DNA from: Microvelia longipes | Lineage: Eukaryota; Arthropoda; Insecta; Hemiptera; Veliidae | Direction: 5' to 3' | NCBI GenBank assembly: GCA_018340805.1 | Contig: JACMZG010001911.1 | Coordinates: forward strand, 54,297,132-54,361,131 | Length of the DNA: 64,000 bases | Part shown: one piece after another, positions 1 to 12,512 of the stretch | Numbering within the stretch: the first letter of the stretch is position 1 | How the letters are laid out: every line of letters begins with the position of its first letter | Program-made: the position numbers and the translations under genes | The notes under the pieces: generated by a model | Databases searched by the model: none | What the model was told of the DNA's origin: nothing | The model's input: only the letters and a program-made list of their open reading frames with translations

Positions 1-334
1 TCTTTTCACCTAAATGAATGAAATCAGTGGAGAATAGTCTTGCCTCGTTTTACTCTCATATTGTTTTTGATAGTTTTTGAGCGGTTTATTTATTTTTAAG
101 TTAAACATTTTTTTAATTCTATTAAACCAGGTACTTTTATTTAAAAAATTAATATGGTATATAATTTTCTTTTTTAGGTTTCAATTTTTAATCATCAGAA
201 TGAATCAATTTAATTTAATTTTCTTGTTGTACTCCTTTTTATATTTTTTATTTAAAAAAATTGTTTTGCCTTCTCTTTGTATAAGCTTTTGTGTATGCTT
301 AAAAACAAATAAAGTTATTTATTTATTTATTTAA
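1..334 (+). mobile_element. Possible LINE 3' end fragment with TTTA-type tail
   Basis: This is AT-rich noncoding sequence ending in an AATAAA-like signal and a run of TTAT/TTTA repeats at about 312-333. It abuts directly the start of the gag-like zinc-knuckle ORF of the next element. A polyadenylation-like signal followed by a short simple-repeat tail is typical of non-LTR retrotransposon 3' ends, so a LINE tail inserted into the gypsy relic is inferred. No coding part of the LINE is present in the window. A 5' LTR remnant of the gypsy element is the alternative. Confidence 0.3.
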
Positions 335-335
335 G

Positions 336-754
336 TTGAAATATTCTAGCTCAAGTAGCACAAATGACTCCTACAAACCCAGATCGTGTAAATTTTGTGG
401 GCAAGAACATGCATTTAAGGGATATCAATGCCCAGCATATAAACATACTTGTAAGGTGTGTCGGAAAATTGGTCACTTTAAACAACCATGCACCAGGCAC
501 ATAAAGCAAAGAAGAAGGTGAAAGAAATTTCCATAAGCCGAGATGAATCATCAGATTCTGCCTCAGAGGAGGATATTGTTATAAATAAGATTATTGATAA
601 ATCCCTAAAAAATGGTAAAGTTCAGGTTGAGTTAAATTTTCAAATTGATAAATCTTGGAAAATTTTGACCTGTGACCTTGATACAGGAGCCAACGCTTGC
701 GTAGTGGGATATCAAATTTGTGTAATTTATTTAATGGAAACACTTTTAGTTTAA
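336..754 (+). pseudogene. Ty3/gypsy gag C-terminus and protease start
   Basis: Two overlapping frames (336-521, then 488-754) carry the end of Gag and the start of the protease. The first has Cys/His clusters ending in CKVCRKIGHFKQPC, a CCHC-type zinc knuckle that in retroelements binds the genomic RNA. The second contains DTGA at about 680-692, matching the catalytic D-S/T-G of a retropepsin, which would cleave the polyprotein. The frame change between them is either a natural gag-pol shift or decay. The rest of the protease up to 1053 is closed by stops. Confidence 0.7.
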
Positions 755-1052
755 CACCTTGTACTGACAAATTAAGAAGTGTTTGTGGTTCTGACATATA
801 AGTGTTTGGCCATAGATAGATAGATTTAAGATGTAAGTATAAGGATAAAACTTACAAAATACTGTTCAAAGTTGTAGATGTTGATCATGGTTTACCATTA
901 TGAGCTAAAGCCTGTTCTCAGTTGGGTTTAGTAAAGTACTGTAATAATATTAAAGTTGATCTCAGTCTAGATTGTCTGTATAAAGAAGCTGAGAAAATAG
1001 TTTCAAGATAGTTGAAGATGTTTTTCAAGGTTATGGAGAATTACCCGGGGAA

Positions 1053-2200
1053 GTGGAGCTGGAAGTTAATAGCTCAGTTGAACCTGTCATCCAGAAAGCA
1101 CATCGGGTGCCCAGATCTATGAGAGAACAGTTAAAAAAGCAGTTGGATCAGCTAGAAAAGGATAACATTATTGTGAAAGAAGAAAACCACACTGATTGGG
1201 TAAGTAATGTTTTGATAGTAAAGAGAGGTGAATTGTTTAGAATATGCATTGATCCTATTCCCTTAAACAAAGCTCTTAATAGACCGAATTATCAATTTAA
1301 TACTATTGATGAAATTATTTCCGAGTTGGGCGAAGCAAAGGTTTTTCCTACTATGGATGCTGCCAAAGGGTTCTGGCAGGTAAAACTCACAGAAAACAGC
1401 AGCAAACTAACATGCTTTTGGACGCCTTTTGGTCGCTATCGTTGGTTGGGCATACCCTTCGGCATTTCCCCAAGTCCTGAAATATTCCAAATAAAGTAAG
1501 AAAAGTTATTCAAGGGCTAAAAGGGGTTGAGATTATAGCAGATGATTTCTTAGTGACAGGCCGAGGAAAAACAAAAGAAGAGGCTCTGAAGGATCATAAC
1601 GAGAATTTACGTAAATGAAAAGCGAGGAAATGAAAAGGCCAGAAAATAAGCAACAATTAAAAACCTTTTTAGGAATGTGTTCTTATCTTAGCAGGTTTTT
1701 AAACAACTTTAGCACAGCTTCAGCATTTTTGAGAAACTTATCATTAGACAAAACTGAGTAAAGAGGCTGAAGAAGAGTAGGTTAGACTTAAGAATTTAGT
1801 ACAAAATATACCTACTTTAAAGTACTACAACATAAATCAACCGGTACTCATGGAATGACTCCAGTTCTACAGGGTTAGGAGCAGTGCTTTATCAAAACAA
1901 TGAAGTTGTTGCTTTTGCATCGCTTGCCTTAACCAAAGCCGAGAAGAATTATGCTATATGTGAAAAGGAATTACTGGCTATTGTGTTCGGTTGTTCCAGA
2001 TTTGATCAGTATTTAGTGGGTAAAGACTGATCATAAGCCTTTAGTGAGTATATTTAAAAATTCTTTACTTAAAGCTCCTAAAAGGTTGCAATTGAAGTTA
2101 ATGATTGTACAGCTTTATAACTTAAACATTCAGTTCATAAATGGAAAAGAAAATACAGTAGCTGATTACTTATCTAGACAGAAAGCTAATTCTTGTGATC
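1053..2200 (+). pseudogene. Ty3/gypsy reverse transcriptase and RNase H
   Basis: The frame 1053-1499 carries the RT fingers and palm: a basic and acidic linker, a stretch equivalent to the usual DYRxLN (here degenerate as IDPIPLNKALN), and TMDAAKGFWQVKL, equivalent to the catalytic-Asp motif of gypsy RTs. After a frameshift the catalytic loop appears as IIADD at about 1530-1545; the usual residue before ADD is Y or F. Later frames show the RNase H segments ending in a GKENTVADYLSR motif near 2140-2170. Several frameshifts make this a relic. Confidence 0.8.
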
Positions 2201-3651
2201 AAGATTTTGTAAGTGAGCAAGCAAAATTTCATGTCTTCAGTCTTACTACTCCAGAAAATGTATTTAAGTCCATTTCAGATTTTAAGTTGGTAAAAACGGT
2301 TCAGGTTGAAAGTGATCGGCTCGAGCAAATAAGAAAGGAAACAGCGAAGGATTCATCTCTTCAACTTCTTATTACTTTCATAAATGGATGGCCACATAAA
2401 ATCAAAAATGTACCAGACATAGTCAAAGTTTACTTCAAGTGTCGATTTGAACTTACTGTACAGGATAGACTTATTTTTAGAAGAGAGCGCCTTGTTGTAC
2501 CCCAAAGTCTTAGAGCGCTTATGGTAAGTAGAGTTCACGTGAGTCATAATGGCATTGAGAGTACTTTAAAGCTTGCGAAGTCTAACTTATTCTGGCCAGG
2601 GATGAGTGCACAGATTTCAGACAGAGTACAGAATTGCGATATTTGTGCCAAGTATTCACCTTCACAGCCCAATTTGCCTATGATATCTCATGAACTAGCT
2701 CGTTACCCTTGGCAAACTATTTCTATGGATGTGTGTTTTGCAACTTACCAAGGAAAGGCTAGAAATATTCTAACCTCTGTAGATCATTTTTCTATTTTTT
2801 TTTAATTGAATATTTTGAATGACTTGACACAGGAGTCGGTTATTCAAGCAATGAAAGATAATTTTTGCAGATATGGCATTCCTGAAATATGTTGCACAGC
2901 ACAGATAATGTAATATGTTGCACACACTTCATTAAGAAGTGTGTTCACTTACTATGATAATATGTGTAAGTTTGCTGAACAATATCAATTTACACATGTT
3001 TCCAATTCCCCATATCACCAACAGGGCAATGGTAAAGCCGAAGCAGTGGTTAAAATTGCAAAACGACTAATAAAAAAAAATCAGAAGAAAGTACGGAGGA
3101 GCTGTGGTGGGTTTTGCTTCACTGGCGCAATACTCCTAATAAAATAGGGTATAGTCTAGCTCAGAGATTAATGTCCAGGTGTACAAGAAATGGAATACCA
3201 GCAGCTGAGTCAGCCTATTATCCGAAAGTCCTGTCAGATGTGAAGGAGAAAACATCACACAGACGAGGTGTAGCAAAACAGTACTATGATAGATCCACTC
3301 ATGACCTACCTTCTTTAAAAAGTGGGGACCGAGTGAGATAAGGATAAGCTTTGGCATCCAGGTGCAGTAGTGAATCGCCTGGGAGAAAGGGCTTATGAGG
3401 TTGATGTAAATGGTACAGCATATACTAGAGATAGAGTACATATTAAGCAAATTCCAAAGGAAAGGTTTGACAGTAACGGCATAGCATCAGAAGTTGAGCC
3501 ATCGATAACTCATGAAAATGAGTTAGAACCTACTGGATCTAATGAAAATACAACTGTGGTAGCGACTACTTCAGTATCTAAATCAAAAGTATCTGGCAGA
3601 CCCAAGCGAAATATTATATTCCCATCTAAATACAAAGATTTTGAGTGCTAA
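2044..3651 (+). pseudogene. Ty3/gypsy integrase
   Basis: The frame 2044-2805 continues from the RNase H end into the integrase. It holds the H2C2 zinc-binding domain (VHVSHNG then CDICAKY) and the first catalytic Asp in ISMDVCFA. The second catalytic region around 2880-2940 is disrupted and partly duplicated. The Glu region (SPYHQQGNGKAEAVVK) follows in frame 2941-3147. A C-terminal tail continues through 3114-3341 and 3370-3651. The enzyme would insert the cDNA into the host genome, but four frame breaks and a damaged second Asp region make it non-functional. Confidence 0.8.
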
Positions 3652-3677
3652 GTTTTTTAATTTGAGACAAGAAAGGA

Positions 3678-3838
3678 TGTTTAAGAAGTTGGCGACACGG
3701 TAAGTGTAACCTCCCTCGACTTCACGTGCTTTTGTTTTTTTTTTGTTTAGCTTATTGTTGTTCTTAGTTTTTGGTGTCCAATAAACTCTGTTTGTTAATT
3801 GGTTCTTATTTTGTTTGGTTGTTGAACCTATTATAACA
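3678..3838 (+). repeat. Candidate 3' LTR of the gypsy element
   Basis: The segment begins TGTTTAAG, ends TTATAACA and contains AATAAA at about 3780, right after the last integrase-tail frame. TG...CA ends, a polyadenylation signal and position suit a short LTR of about 161 bp. No second copy is in the window, so the boundaries cannot be confirmed. Confidence 0.35.
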
Positions 3839-4115
3839 GTCAATGTTATTAGATTAGATAAAATTTTCATTGTCGAGGACCCATAACAGGGTATGACAAT
3901 AGTCAAAATCAAAAGAAAAAAGAATCATAATTTAGAATTTAAAAACTCATCTACTGAGTAGAAACAATTTTCTTTTAATACTTTGCAAATGCAGGCTTTA
4001 AACATCTTTGTTTCTAACAATTTTATATTCTCTGGAAGAGCATTATATAATTTACTACACCAGTAGTTTACACTATTCTGGCTCCTCGACACTCTACATT
4101 TCTTTACCATCAGGT
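3839..4115 (-). pseudogene. 3' end of a CR1/Jockey-like LINE ORF2
   Basis: The minus-strand frame 3925-4110 encodes 61 residues with LYNALPENIKLL and ending FYSVDEFLNSKL. This matches the C-terminal signature of non-LTR retrotransposon ORF2 proteins (LYN-LP--IK, then FYS-EFL). The rest down to 3839 looks like its short 3' untranslated region, which abuts the gypsy LTR candidate. Only the last part of the LINE is present, as expected for 5'-truncated insertion. Confidence 0.6.
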
Positions 4116-4578
4116 TATTATTTTTATTATAGATTTAACCCTATTACAGTTCATGCAAAGAATAACAGAATGAAAATAATTAATATTACCTAATTAGTTG
4201 ATGTTTTTCCTAATGGATTATTTATTTATTTAAAAATAAATGTTATCACAATAGTGTTATAGTCGTACATTAATTGTCACCAATTATTGGTGACATGCTA
4301 TTGTCTTGAAAGAGTATCTCCTCATTATTATATTAACTATAACTACTTTTGGAACCTAATTAATAACATTATTATGATTTTTTTTGTGTTACAGATGTTG
4401 TTAAGAGGGAAAGGGAAAGACGTGTGTTTATGGCCGTAAACACACGTCATAATAACACGTTATAATGGCCTTTGGATGAAAGTCACGTATTTAATAGATT
4501 GCCTTTTGAGCATGAGCTGTTAATACCCAATAAAACTCTATTTAACCATTTAAAAGCTTTTTTTGACTTCGAAAAAAA
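4116..4578. other. Noncoding stretch with a perfect hairpin
   Basis: No coding sequence was recognised. A perfect 12-bp inverted repeat (GACGTGTGTTTA at 4419-4430 and its complement at 4437-4448) lies just upstream of the next pseudogene, and a pyrimidine tract ending in ACAG at about 4394 could be an old splice acceptor. Its role is unknown. Confidence 0.4.
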
Positions 4579-5960
4579 ATGGATGCAATAGATAGTCACA
4601 ACGACATAGATGACCCAGACTATGATCTGTCTAATGGCTCTGGCAGCAATTTATATTTTTAAAGACCAAATAAAAAAGAAACTGAAAGAAATGTAAAAAT
4701 ATAAAATCTAATAAAGATAAAACAAGTGTTTCTGTTAGGTGATGAGTAATGAAGGCATACACCATGAAATTAATAATAACAATTTAATTAAAAATGCTGT
4801 ATCTAATAATAACGAGTTAGTAAATAATAATAATAACACAACCCTTATGTCACTGACGAATCAGAAAAGAGATCTAGGAAAAAGAAAAGGACTGAAAAAT
4901 GGAAAGAAACAATTGCAAAAGATAATAGAAACAAAGAGAAAGAATATGTTTCAAAACGAGGGAAAACCCATTCAAGAGAACCATAAAACTACCACCTGTC
5001 AATTTAGCTGTTCTATAAAATTTAGTCAAACCAAAAGGCTATTAACCCTTAAACAATATTGGGAAGTTGTTGGAGGATTTAAAATCTTAACTTGACTACA
5101 TAGAACAGCATATGAAAAAAATTAATAAGCCTGGAAGTTCTAATAATAAAAATTCAAGAAATTTTAATCAAGCATATTATTTTACTCAATCTGGTAATAA
5201 ACTAAGAGTGTACAAACATTTTTTTAATTTAAACTCTTGATATAAATAATAGAGTAATTCGAACAGTCCAAACAAAAGCCGATAAAAATGGGTTTGTTTC
5301 AACAGACCAAAGAGGAAAGTACAAAAATAAGAGTAATAAATGACACTGTCAATAGCTGTTAGTATTTTTTCGCAACACAACACTATAACAAGGTGGGATT
5401 TATTATCCAAATTTAAAATTAAATCCAGCATGTTGGTCTTCTCGTGTAATCACAATAAAAGGTATTAAATGCATATTTATGGATGTTACAAAAACACTGA
5501 CTGGGATAACATTAAACAGTTCCAAACAGGCAGAAAGAAATGAAGCGAGCCAGTTAATTAAAAACATTCTAATGTTGAATTTGTATTTTTACTTGTTATG
5601 CTCAGTGACATTTTAGGTGAAATTAACAAGGCGCCTTAGATATTACAATAAAAAAAAATTGAAATTTAAGAAGCTGGAAAAATATTAAATTTCATAAAAG
5701 AAAATTTAAAAGAAACAAGAATTAAATACAATTCATATAAAGAAGAAGCAACTAATATCTGCTCACGCTCAATATTCAACCAGTTTTCAAAGCCAAAAGA
5801 AATATTAAAATAAAACAACACTTTGAAAAACTATCTAAGTCCTAAGAGTTTACCCTCTCTGATTTTCATGTTGATTGTTTACAAGTTAACAACATAAATA
5901 TTTCCAATCAGCACTCAGAATGGTACTCTAAGGTTTGCTTCATTTTTTATTTTACTTTGA
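4579..5960 (+). pseudogene. Degenerate ORF of an unrecognised repeat family
   Basis: A reading frame starting with an acidic segment (MDAIDSHNDIDDPDYDLS at 4579) runs through Asn-rich sequence to a basic stretch (the region near 4860-4960 reads KRSRKKKRTEKWKETIAK) and on to about 5350 in broken frames. The open frame 4739-5095 is a shifted reading of the same region. The acidic-then-basic layout followed by Cys-containing sequence resembles an ORF common in insect repeat DNA and probably transposon-encoded. I cannot name the family. Many stops and shifts make it non-functional. Confidence 0.4.
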
Positions 5961-6289
5961 TCTTTATTTTTCCCTTTGTTTCTTTTTTGATAATGAATAT
6001 ATTTTATTTATTGGATATCATAAGGGGACTCTAATTCTTATTTCTCGGTAGAAGGAAGATTATTTTTTCGGAGGTTATGGCTAATGGGTTTTTGACAAGC
6101 TAAAATTTCCTTTATACTAAAAACAGGAAATAAATGTTTATATTTACCCATAAAAACTTGGTTGATAATTTTTTGATTCATTAATGTATTTACAAAAAAA
6201 TCACAAGGCAATTATGTCTCTAGTGAGTTTGACAGCCATTTTTTTCTAAATGAAAAAAATGTGAATCTTATTAAGACGAATAAGTTTTG

Positions 6290-7857
6290 TCATGTTTGTC
6301 AATAGAGATGGTGTTTTACCCGAGACCAAAAAGTGGCTGCTTTTGCTCTTGTAGAATCACCAAAATCTGTAAGTGAAGTTCGATCTATCCTAGAAGCTAA
6401 ACTATCTATTGCGCAGTTTCATACCCAAAGCAAAACCTCACAAAGAAAGAAGCAATTTTTTACCTGGGCATGAACAAGATTGATCATAAGTACTCTAAAA
6501 AATTTCTAACAGATAAGGTAAAAAAACTCTTATTTTGATACTAATAAGCTCTCTTATAAGCTCACTTAATTTTAGATGCTGCTCCAAATGGTCTCGGAGC
6601 TATTTTAGCCCAGCCCAATAATGGTGATTTTAACATTATTGAATGGGCAAGTACAAGCCTCACCCCAACGAAAATGTGTTACAGTCAATTAGAACGGAAA
6701 ATGCTGGCAGTTACTTGGTCAATTAACCATTTTTGCTTATACTTATAGGACAGCCCATTTAAAGTACACTCTGACCATAAACCCCTGGTCACTATATTTA
6801 ATAGTACAGCACATCCCGTATCTCCGAGGCTTGAACGAATGATCCTCAAACTTCAAGGGTGCTCATTTACTGTATGACACACACCAGGGTCTACAAATCC
6901 ATCAGATTATTTTTCTAGGCACCCAATAACCTCTCACCAGTGCCCACAGTATGGTGAGCAATACGTGAATGCCGTAACTGACCTGTTTATTCGTAAAACT
7001 ATCTCAGCAGACTTTAGCTCAAGTGACAAGCCAAGATACTGCTCTACAGAGTGTGATCAACAATCTTACTAGTTGCAACAATACCTCTAAAATTGACCAG
7101 AATTTTAAGAAAGTTCTGACAGAACTTTGAGTAACGCCTGATGGAATTATTCTTCGGGGTGATAGAATTGTCATTCCCCATAGCATTGTACAAACTATGA
7201 TACAACTAGCTCACACTGGTCATCAAGGTAGTACTAAGACTAAAGAATATCTTTGCTCAAAAGTTTGGTTACCCGAACTCTCTGAAAAAACTGATATGCA
7301 TACAAAAACATGTCTAGTTTGTCAAGCCACAGGACCACCATAACCATCCTACGAAACCTACATTTACTAAAGATAAAGTAAATAAAAATAATTCTAAGGC
7401 CTATACTGATAAGCGTCGCCATGCTAAACACCATACACTATCATGTGGGGATAAAGTGCTGCTCAAACAACAAAAGATAAATAAGACTACCCCACTGTAT
7501 GATCCTCGACCCTATGAGGTTTTAGCAACAAATGGTACGGCCATACATATCCATAGGGGTGAGGAGGTAAAGATGAGGAATTCGTCATTACTCAAGAAAG
7601 TATGGACTCCTGAGGAAGCAACTGACAAGGACAAATTTACAACCCAATCTCTAGAAAAGTCACCTATGGATAACAGTAGCCCAGAACCGCATGGACCGTC
7701 CACAACTTGCTCAACACATAAACATACGTCAAACAATAACGGCACCCAGCAGCAAACCCCACATAGGTTGCAAAGATACAGGAGACCACCAGCATATCTC
7801 AAAGATTATGAGGTGGGAGGAGATGTTATATCTGAATATGGCAGATGTTGCTCTTAG
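6290..7857 (+). mobile_element. Second degenerate Ty3/gypsy element (RNase H to integrase tail)
   Basis: Broken plus-strand frames show an RNase H-like segment beginning DAAPNGLGAILAQ near 6570, the conserved SDHKPLVTIFN near 6770-6800, and RLERMILKLQG followed by a NPSDYFSRHP-like motif near 6895. These are the RNase H landmarks of Ty3/gypsy pol. The integrase zinc region follows near 7200-7340 (H-GHQG then CLVCQA). The open frame 7456-7857 is the integrase C-terminal region and ends in a Pro/Thr-rich tail. Gag, protease and most of RT are missing, and stops interrupt the rest. Confidence 0.75.
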
Positions 7858-8130
7858 TGAGTTTGGCAGTAACACCGCACCGTGTTATCATAAATAGATA
7901 AATAAGTTGATTACTTTTATTATTACCTTTTGTATTCTTTTTTATTGATTTTATTATACATTTTGCTCGTACATTAATGTCTTATTTCACACTATTTTTC
8001 CCGCACTGTCAACTGATTTTAGTCGTGGGTCATACTATACCAGTTTGTATTTTGTCTTGAATAGAGTTTTTCAAATAGTTTAAAAGAATTTTTTTAAACG
8101 TTAAAAGGTTACGGGCCCTGGTACAATGAA
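7858..8130. other. AT-rich spacer, possibly LTR remnants
   Basis: The region lies between the gypsy integrase tail and the copia gag start and has no ORF. It may contain 3' LTR sequence of the first and 5' LTR sequence of the second, but no repeated copy is in the window to prove it. Confidence 0.3.
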
Positions 8131-8400
8131 AGTATCCAAAGTGTGTAACATTGGACTACTGGAAGGGAAGACCAACAGGGCAACATGGAAGTACAAAGCG
8201 CACATATGTTTGAGAAGTATACCAGGTGTCCTTGACATAATCACAGATAAGGTGATAAAACCTGAACATGTAGAAGGACCTACCCAAAATCAAATTGATG
8301 TGTAAAACAATGAATTAGAAAAAAATTACAAACTAGATGGCAATGCATTACTTATGACAACAAATATGACACAAGATTAATTGAGCTTCATTGTTGGTTA
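8131..8400 (+). pseudogene. Ty1/copia gag N-terminal fragment
   Basis: Starting at an ATG near 8146, a frame reads KVSKVCNIGLLEGKTNRATW and continues with a segment containing GVLDIITDKVIKPE and then NNELEKNYKLDGNALL. The layout L-G--N---WK----- then a helix-rich stretch is the conserved N-terminus of copia-type Gag (capsid precursor). A stop interrupts it near 8304 and nothing recognisable of pol follows, so this is a 3'-truncated relic. Confidence 0.6.
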
Positions 8401-8693
8401 TAAAAGTTGTGTATGCTAACTTGCAATTATAACTATGGATTCATGACAAGTTATTGATGCTGTGTAGAGTCAATACAACTGTCTTTGTTCTTCTATAAAA
8501 TTAAAGGTCCAATTCATAAACATCTTTGAGGTCTTTGCTGAAATTTTACCATTAATTAGTTTACAACCATGAATGTTTAAAACTTAATGTATGGATGTAT
8601 CCTATACGTAAGTAAGGAGTATCCCCATGATTTTACTCATTGAAATGTAAGGATTACTTCCAATTTGCTAAATTATTTATTTTTTAATTATAG

Positions 8694-9140
8694 GTAATAG
8701 CCAAGTTGCAAGAGATAAATATTACAGTAGTCTGCACAATTTGTGTCATGGGAACTAGTAATGTCTCTGCTATGAAATTGTTAGGAGCCACTGCTCAGAA
8801 GCCATCGTTTAAAGTGAATGGTCAAGAGATTGTAGTATTGTTTGAACCTCCTCACCTATTAAAGTCTGTGAGAAATAACCTTTTGGTTTATGATGTCATG
8901 ATTCCATTTCTTCCTGACATCTTTGAAAAGTTGAACCTAAGTTTGCTTCCTGGTGAAGAAAATTTGCAATTTATAACAACTTGGCAAGACAATAAGGATG
9001 CTGTGAACTATGACGAAGGCCAGGGGGTTTCTTTAATATCAAGAAACAGAGTGTCACTCAACCCCCTGCCAAACTGGTTGGGTCCAAACATTAAGGGGTA
9101 TTATGGGGGTGTGGGAAATTTTAAAGGATTGTGGATTTGA
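8694..9140 (+). pseudogene. P-element/THAP9-like transposase fragment
   Basis: After a splice-acceptor-like TTATAG at about 8693, a frame of about 147 codons reads VIAKLQEINITVV, then CVMGTSN, and later LFEPPHLLKSVRNN. These correspond to the P-element/THAP9 RNase H-like catalytic core, where the family has CDMG-SN and D-PHLLK-RNN. Here the Asp of CDMG is Val and the Asp before PPH is Glu, so at least one catalytic acidic residue is lost. The THAP domain and C-terminus are absent. It is an isolated, dead internal exon. Confidence 0.7.
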
Positions 9141-10363
9141 GTACAACGTTACATTTTTTAATAATTTTGGTGATTCCAAAAGTTCCAAAATTTTAAACAT
9201 ATTTAAGTATTTAATTTTAAGTTCAATTTTCTAAATTCATATTTTGGAGGTTTCACTTATATTCTATTATTAGTTTTATTTTATTTTGGGTATTATTGAA
9301 TTGGGTTTCAGTTGGTAACCATGGTCACGCCTCCGAAGTGGAGACCGGAAAAAAGGACCTTCTTTTTAGTTAGGCCCCGGGTCAATGTGTTAATTCAATT
9401 TTATATGATGGTTTTTATTTGAGAAAGTTTAGTATGTATTTCTTTTATTCTGTGAGGATCGTTATCTTTTTTTACCAGATTTATGGATTAGTTTGTTTGG
9501 TTTTGGAACCCTTCTCTGAAGGTAAGGCCGTCTCCATTTTAGATTAATGTTTCATTTTCAACTAGAGTTTTCTTTGTTTATGTAAAATTGTAGAATTCTT
9601 CAGTTCTAATTCTCGCTGCTCTTGGTTTTAGGGTTTTTAGTTCCGCATGATGTGATATGGCATTAATTTATTGAGAGTGGCTAGCTCATTGGATATTTAT
9701 AAAACTTACAATCGTAAACCTTATGGAGAGAAGAGCTCAGGATAAATATGTCTTGAATTAATTGCGTTTAGGCTAAACTCTAAGTACTAATTTCGTAATG
9801 ATAAGTTTCAATTTTATAAAATATGGTGGCCTTATGGAGGTTAGAAACCCTATTGAACTTAAGATCTTTTTTTTGCTTATTTTCTTTTGAATACAGTTTC
9901 TTTAATGTTTATTGGTTTCAAATTATGAAACCAATGTTTAAAATAGTGTGTTTTATTGTGTCACATAAGTTTTAAATCACGTATATCGAAATTTGGACTG
10001 GAGCCTGGGGTTGGTTCTACTCCCCACGCTATGCAGTAGGCAAAAGAACCTGGCGCCTTATTTTTTTACTAAACCGAAGTCTATACTTGATTTTAAAGAA
10101 GGCTTAGGCCTATGGAAAGTTAAGATAAGTCTTGAAGAGACTTGGTAGTTTGCCCACCTCTACTACCCACTGAGTTGGCAAAGCTTTCATAGACAAAGCC
10201 AGCTCATGTTTGGATGAGTTTTTAGATGCCTCTTCTCTTATTGAAAATTTATTAGAATATAAATATTGAATATAAATATATATTGAAATTTATTAGAATA
10301 TAATTATTTATTGTTTGTGATTTATTCAATAAAGGTAATTAAAAAAAAAAAAAAAAAAAAAAA
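9141..10363. other. Unassigned DNA ending in AATAAA and a 23-base A run
   Basis: No coding frame was recognised. The stretch ends with AATAAA at about 10328 followed by 23 A residues (10341-10363), which suggests the 3' end of a retroposed transcript or LINE/SINE copy on plus. Its 5' limit is not visible. Confidence 0.4.
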
Positions 10364-12286
10364 GTTATTACAAAAAAGTAAGCAGATTGTTAAGGCAAAT
10401 AATGACTTTTAATTTATTGAGAAGGCATGTTCTGAACATCAATCTAAATTAATTGATGAAATATGTTAAAGCCTCTGTAGAGTCCAAATTCCTCCCGATA
10501 AAATAGGAAAATATCTGCACTCGTAGCTCCTAAACTTGATGCAAGGAAGACAAGAATTCTCACCCACAATTAACAAATATTTCTGTTGGCTTTTAGCAGT
10601 TTGGCTAAAAGCAGCTTCACTAGCGTTAAGTCAGGACTTAAGGACTCAAATGCACACTGGCGCTAAAGGTAGTGTTACTGTCTAAAGCATGCTCTACTAT
10701 TAGTTGAGTAACATTTATTTTTGGGGGAAATAACTGTTTGATAAATATTGTGTTAACTTAATATAGTGTTAACTATTCTTAGTTGCAATGTGTTTTACAA
10801 AGAAATCTAATATTCATGACCTCATTGATATGTATTTGTTGTGTATTATATGTATGATGTGTTGTATTCCTACAGTGGAACATGGGTAACTTAACTCTTA
10901 TGTGAGGTAACCCTATAACTGAAGGAGGTTTCAACCTCAAAACCATATTAAATTGACAAACCTCCTTACTCAAATGTTTGCAAATTCAACAATGATTTGA
11001 TTTAGCAATGTTACACTATATATGACATGAATAAATATTTCTACCATAATTGGTGGTTGTACAGTCATGGTCATTTTTAGAATTATGCACTAATATTTTT
11101 AAGTTGTCAACTCTCATTTATTAGCATATAGATAATTTTAATACATATAGGCATAATATAAAAATTCAACTCATAATTATTAAGTAAATATAAGGTTTAA
11201 TCTTAATGAGCTCGATTTGTGATGTAATTTAAATTTTTCATTTTAAAAAATTAGTTTGAATGTTTCATAGAATATTTAATGATATTGCTTCTTCTTTTTA
11301 GAAAATCATTGCTTTGAGAATGTAGAAACTTTTCTTTTTAGTTCTTGTTGCCTCATAATTATGTTGGTGTTATATTAGATGTATATATAAAATATTTTGA
11401 ATGCAGTGTATGTTTGCATTTATCTTAACTTCATACTTCATTTAAATCAGAGTCTATTAATTAATTCTTGCAATTATCTTTATTTTGTTGTGCGAAATTA
11501 CTGTTTCTTGAATTGTTTTTTTGGTGCTATTCTCCAATCTAAATGTACTTAGTATTCTTTGTAATGAAGTAATACATATTTATTAATGGCAATAATTTTA
11601 AAATTACTTTGACACTCTAAGGTATAAATTTAAAATTGTATACGTCATTTTTATTGCTTATTATTCAAAAGAAAATTTGTTAAAATCATTGGTCACAAGG
11701 TTTTCTAAAGATGAAACAATACTGTATAAAAGTAATATGTGTGCCAGCAACACATATTACTGTTTTAGGTGCAATGTAATGCAATTGATATATTTGTAAT
11801 GATGAATTATAATGATGCGCTACATTTATTAAAGGGAAATTAAAGAGGTATAACTTGTTGGCAATACTGTACATACCTCTAGGTACTTGAATCTTATAAT
11901 CTATTCAAATCAAAATAGGTATTGTGTAAATAAAAAATGTGAATTTGTACTATTTTATGTTGAATCAGATTGCAACTCTAACTTACTTATTCTTTTGAAT
12001 GTTTGTACATCAATGTTACTTATGTGTCATATTTATTACTTAAAAAATGTGTATGATATAATTAATAAAATACTTGTTTTATCACATTATATGTTTATAT
12101 CTGTCTTTTTCCATCCAATACCTTGTTTGATATTTAAAGTGTTGTTAAATAACTATACATGAGTGCCTACATCAGTAAAGCTCTTCCTTCCTGTGTTCCT
12201 AAAATCCTAGTGAATATTACCTAATCTGAATACAATTAATTGTTACAATAATTGCATTATTAGCTTGTTAATGCATTTTAAAGAAG
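10364..12286. other. AT-rich DNA without recognisable genes
   Basis: Short ORFs on both strands look like chance frames in AT-rich sequence: low-complexity composition, no domain and no conserved motif. Nothing else was recognised. Confidence 0.5.
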
Positions 12287-12512
12287 TTAATTTAAAATCT
12301 TTACTTAATTTCTACAGCCCTCCCCTTCCCACTGTTTCCCAATAATCCTACTTCAAACTTTCTAATAAGAAGTGCAATTATTTGTTGCTTCTTGGGATAT
12401 ATATTATATCCCAAAAGCGACAATTAATTGTATTTCTAATTAGAAGATTTAAAGTAGGACTATTGGGAAACAGGGGAAGGGGGTTGAAATTAAGAAAAGA
12501 TTTTAAATTAAA
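12287..12512. repeat. Palindromic MITE-like element
   Basis: Two arms of about 110 bp (12287-12397 and 12403-12512) are imperfect reverse complements, including the GC-rich block CCTTCCC...GTTTCCCAATA and its complement. The hairpin fills the whole element with almost no loop. Such fold-back structures are typical of miniature inverted-repeat elements. No coding capacity and no clear target duplication were seen. Confidence 0.65.

Larger units (their letters stand above)
336..3838 (+). mobile_element. Degenerate Ty3/gypsy LTR retrotransposon
   Basis: The order gag zinc knuckle, aspartic protease, reverse transcriptase, RNase H, H2C2 integrase and C-terminal tail is preserved on plus, which is the Ty3/gypsy order. 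The coding sequence is split into at least seven frames by frameshifts and stops, so it cannot make a polyprotein. No 5' LTR is seen because a LINE-like tail lies directly upstream. A candidate 3' LTR follows at 3678-3838. Confidence 0.85.

Noticed and set aside
10779..12162. Four ORFs of 60-90 codons
   Set aside because: AT-rich chance frames with no recognisable motif, codon pattern or neighbouring gene signals.
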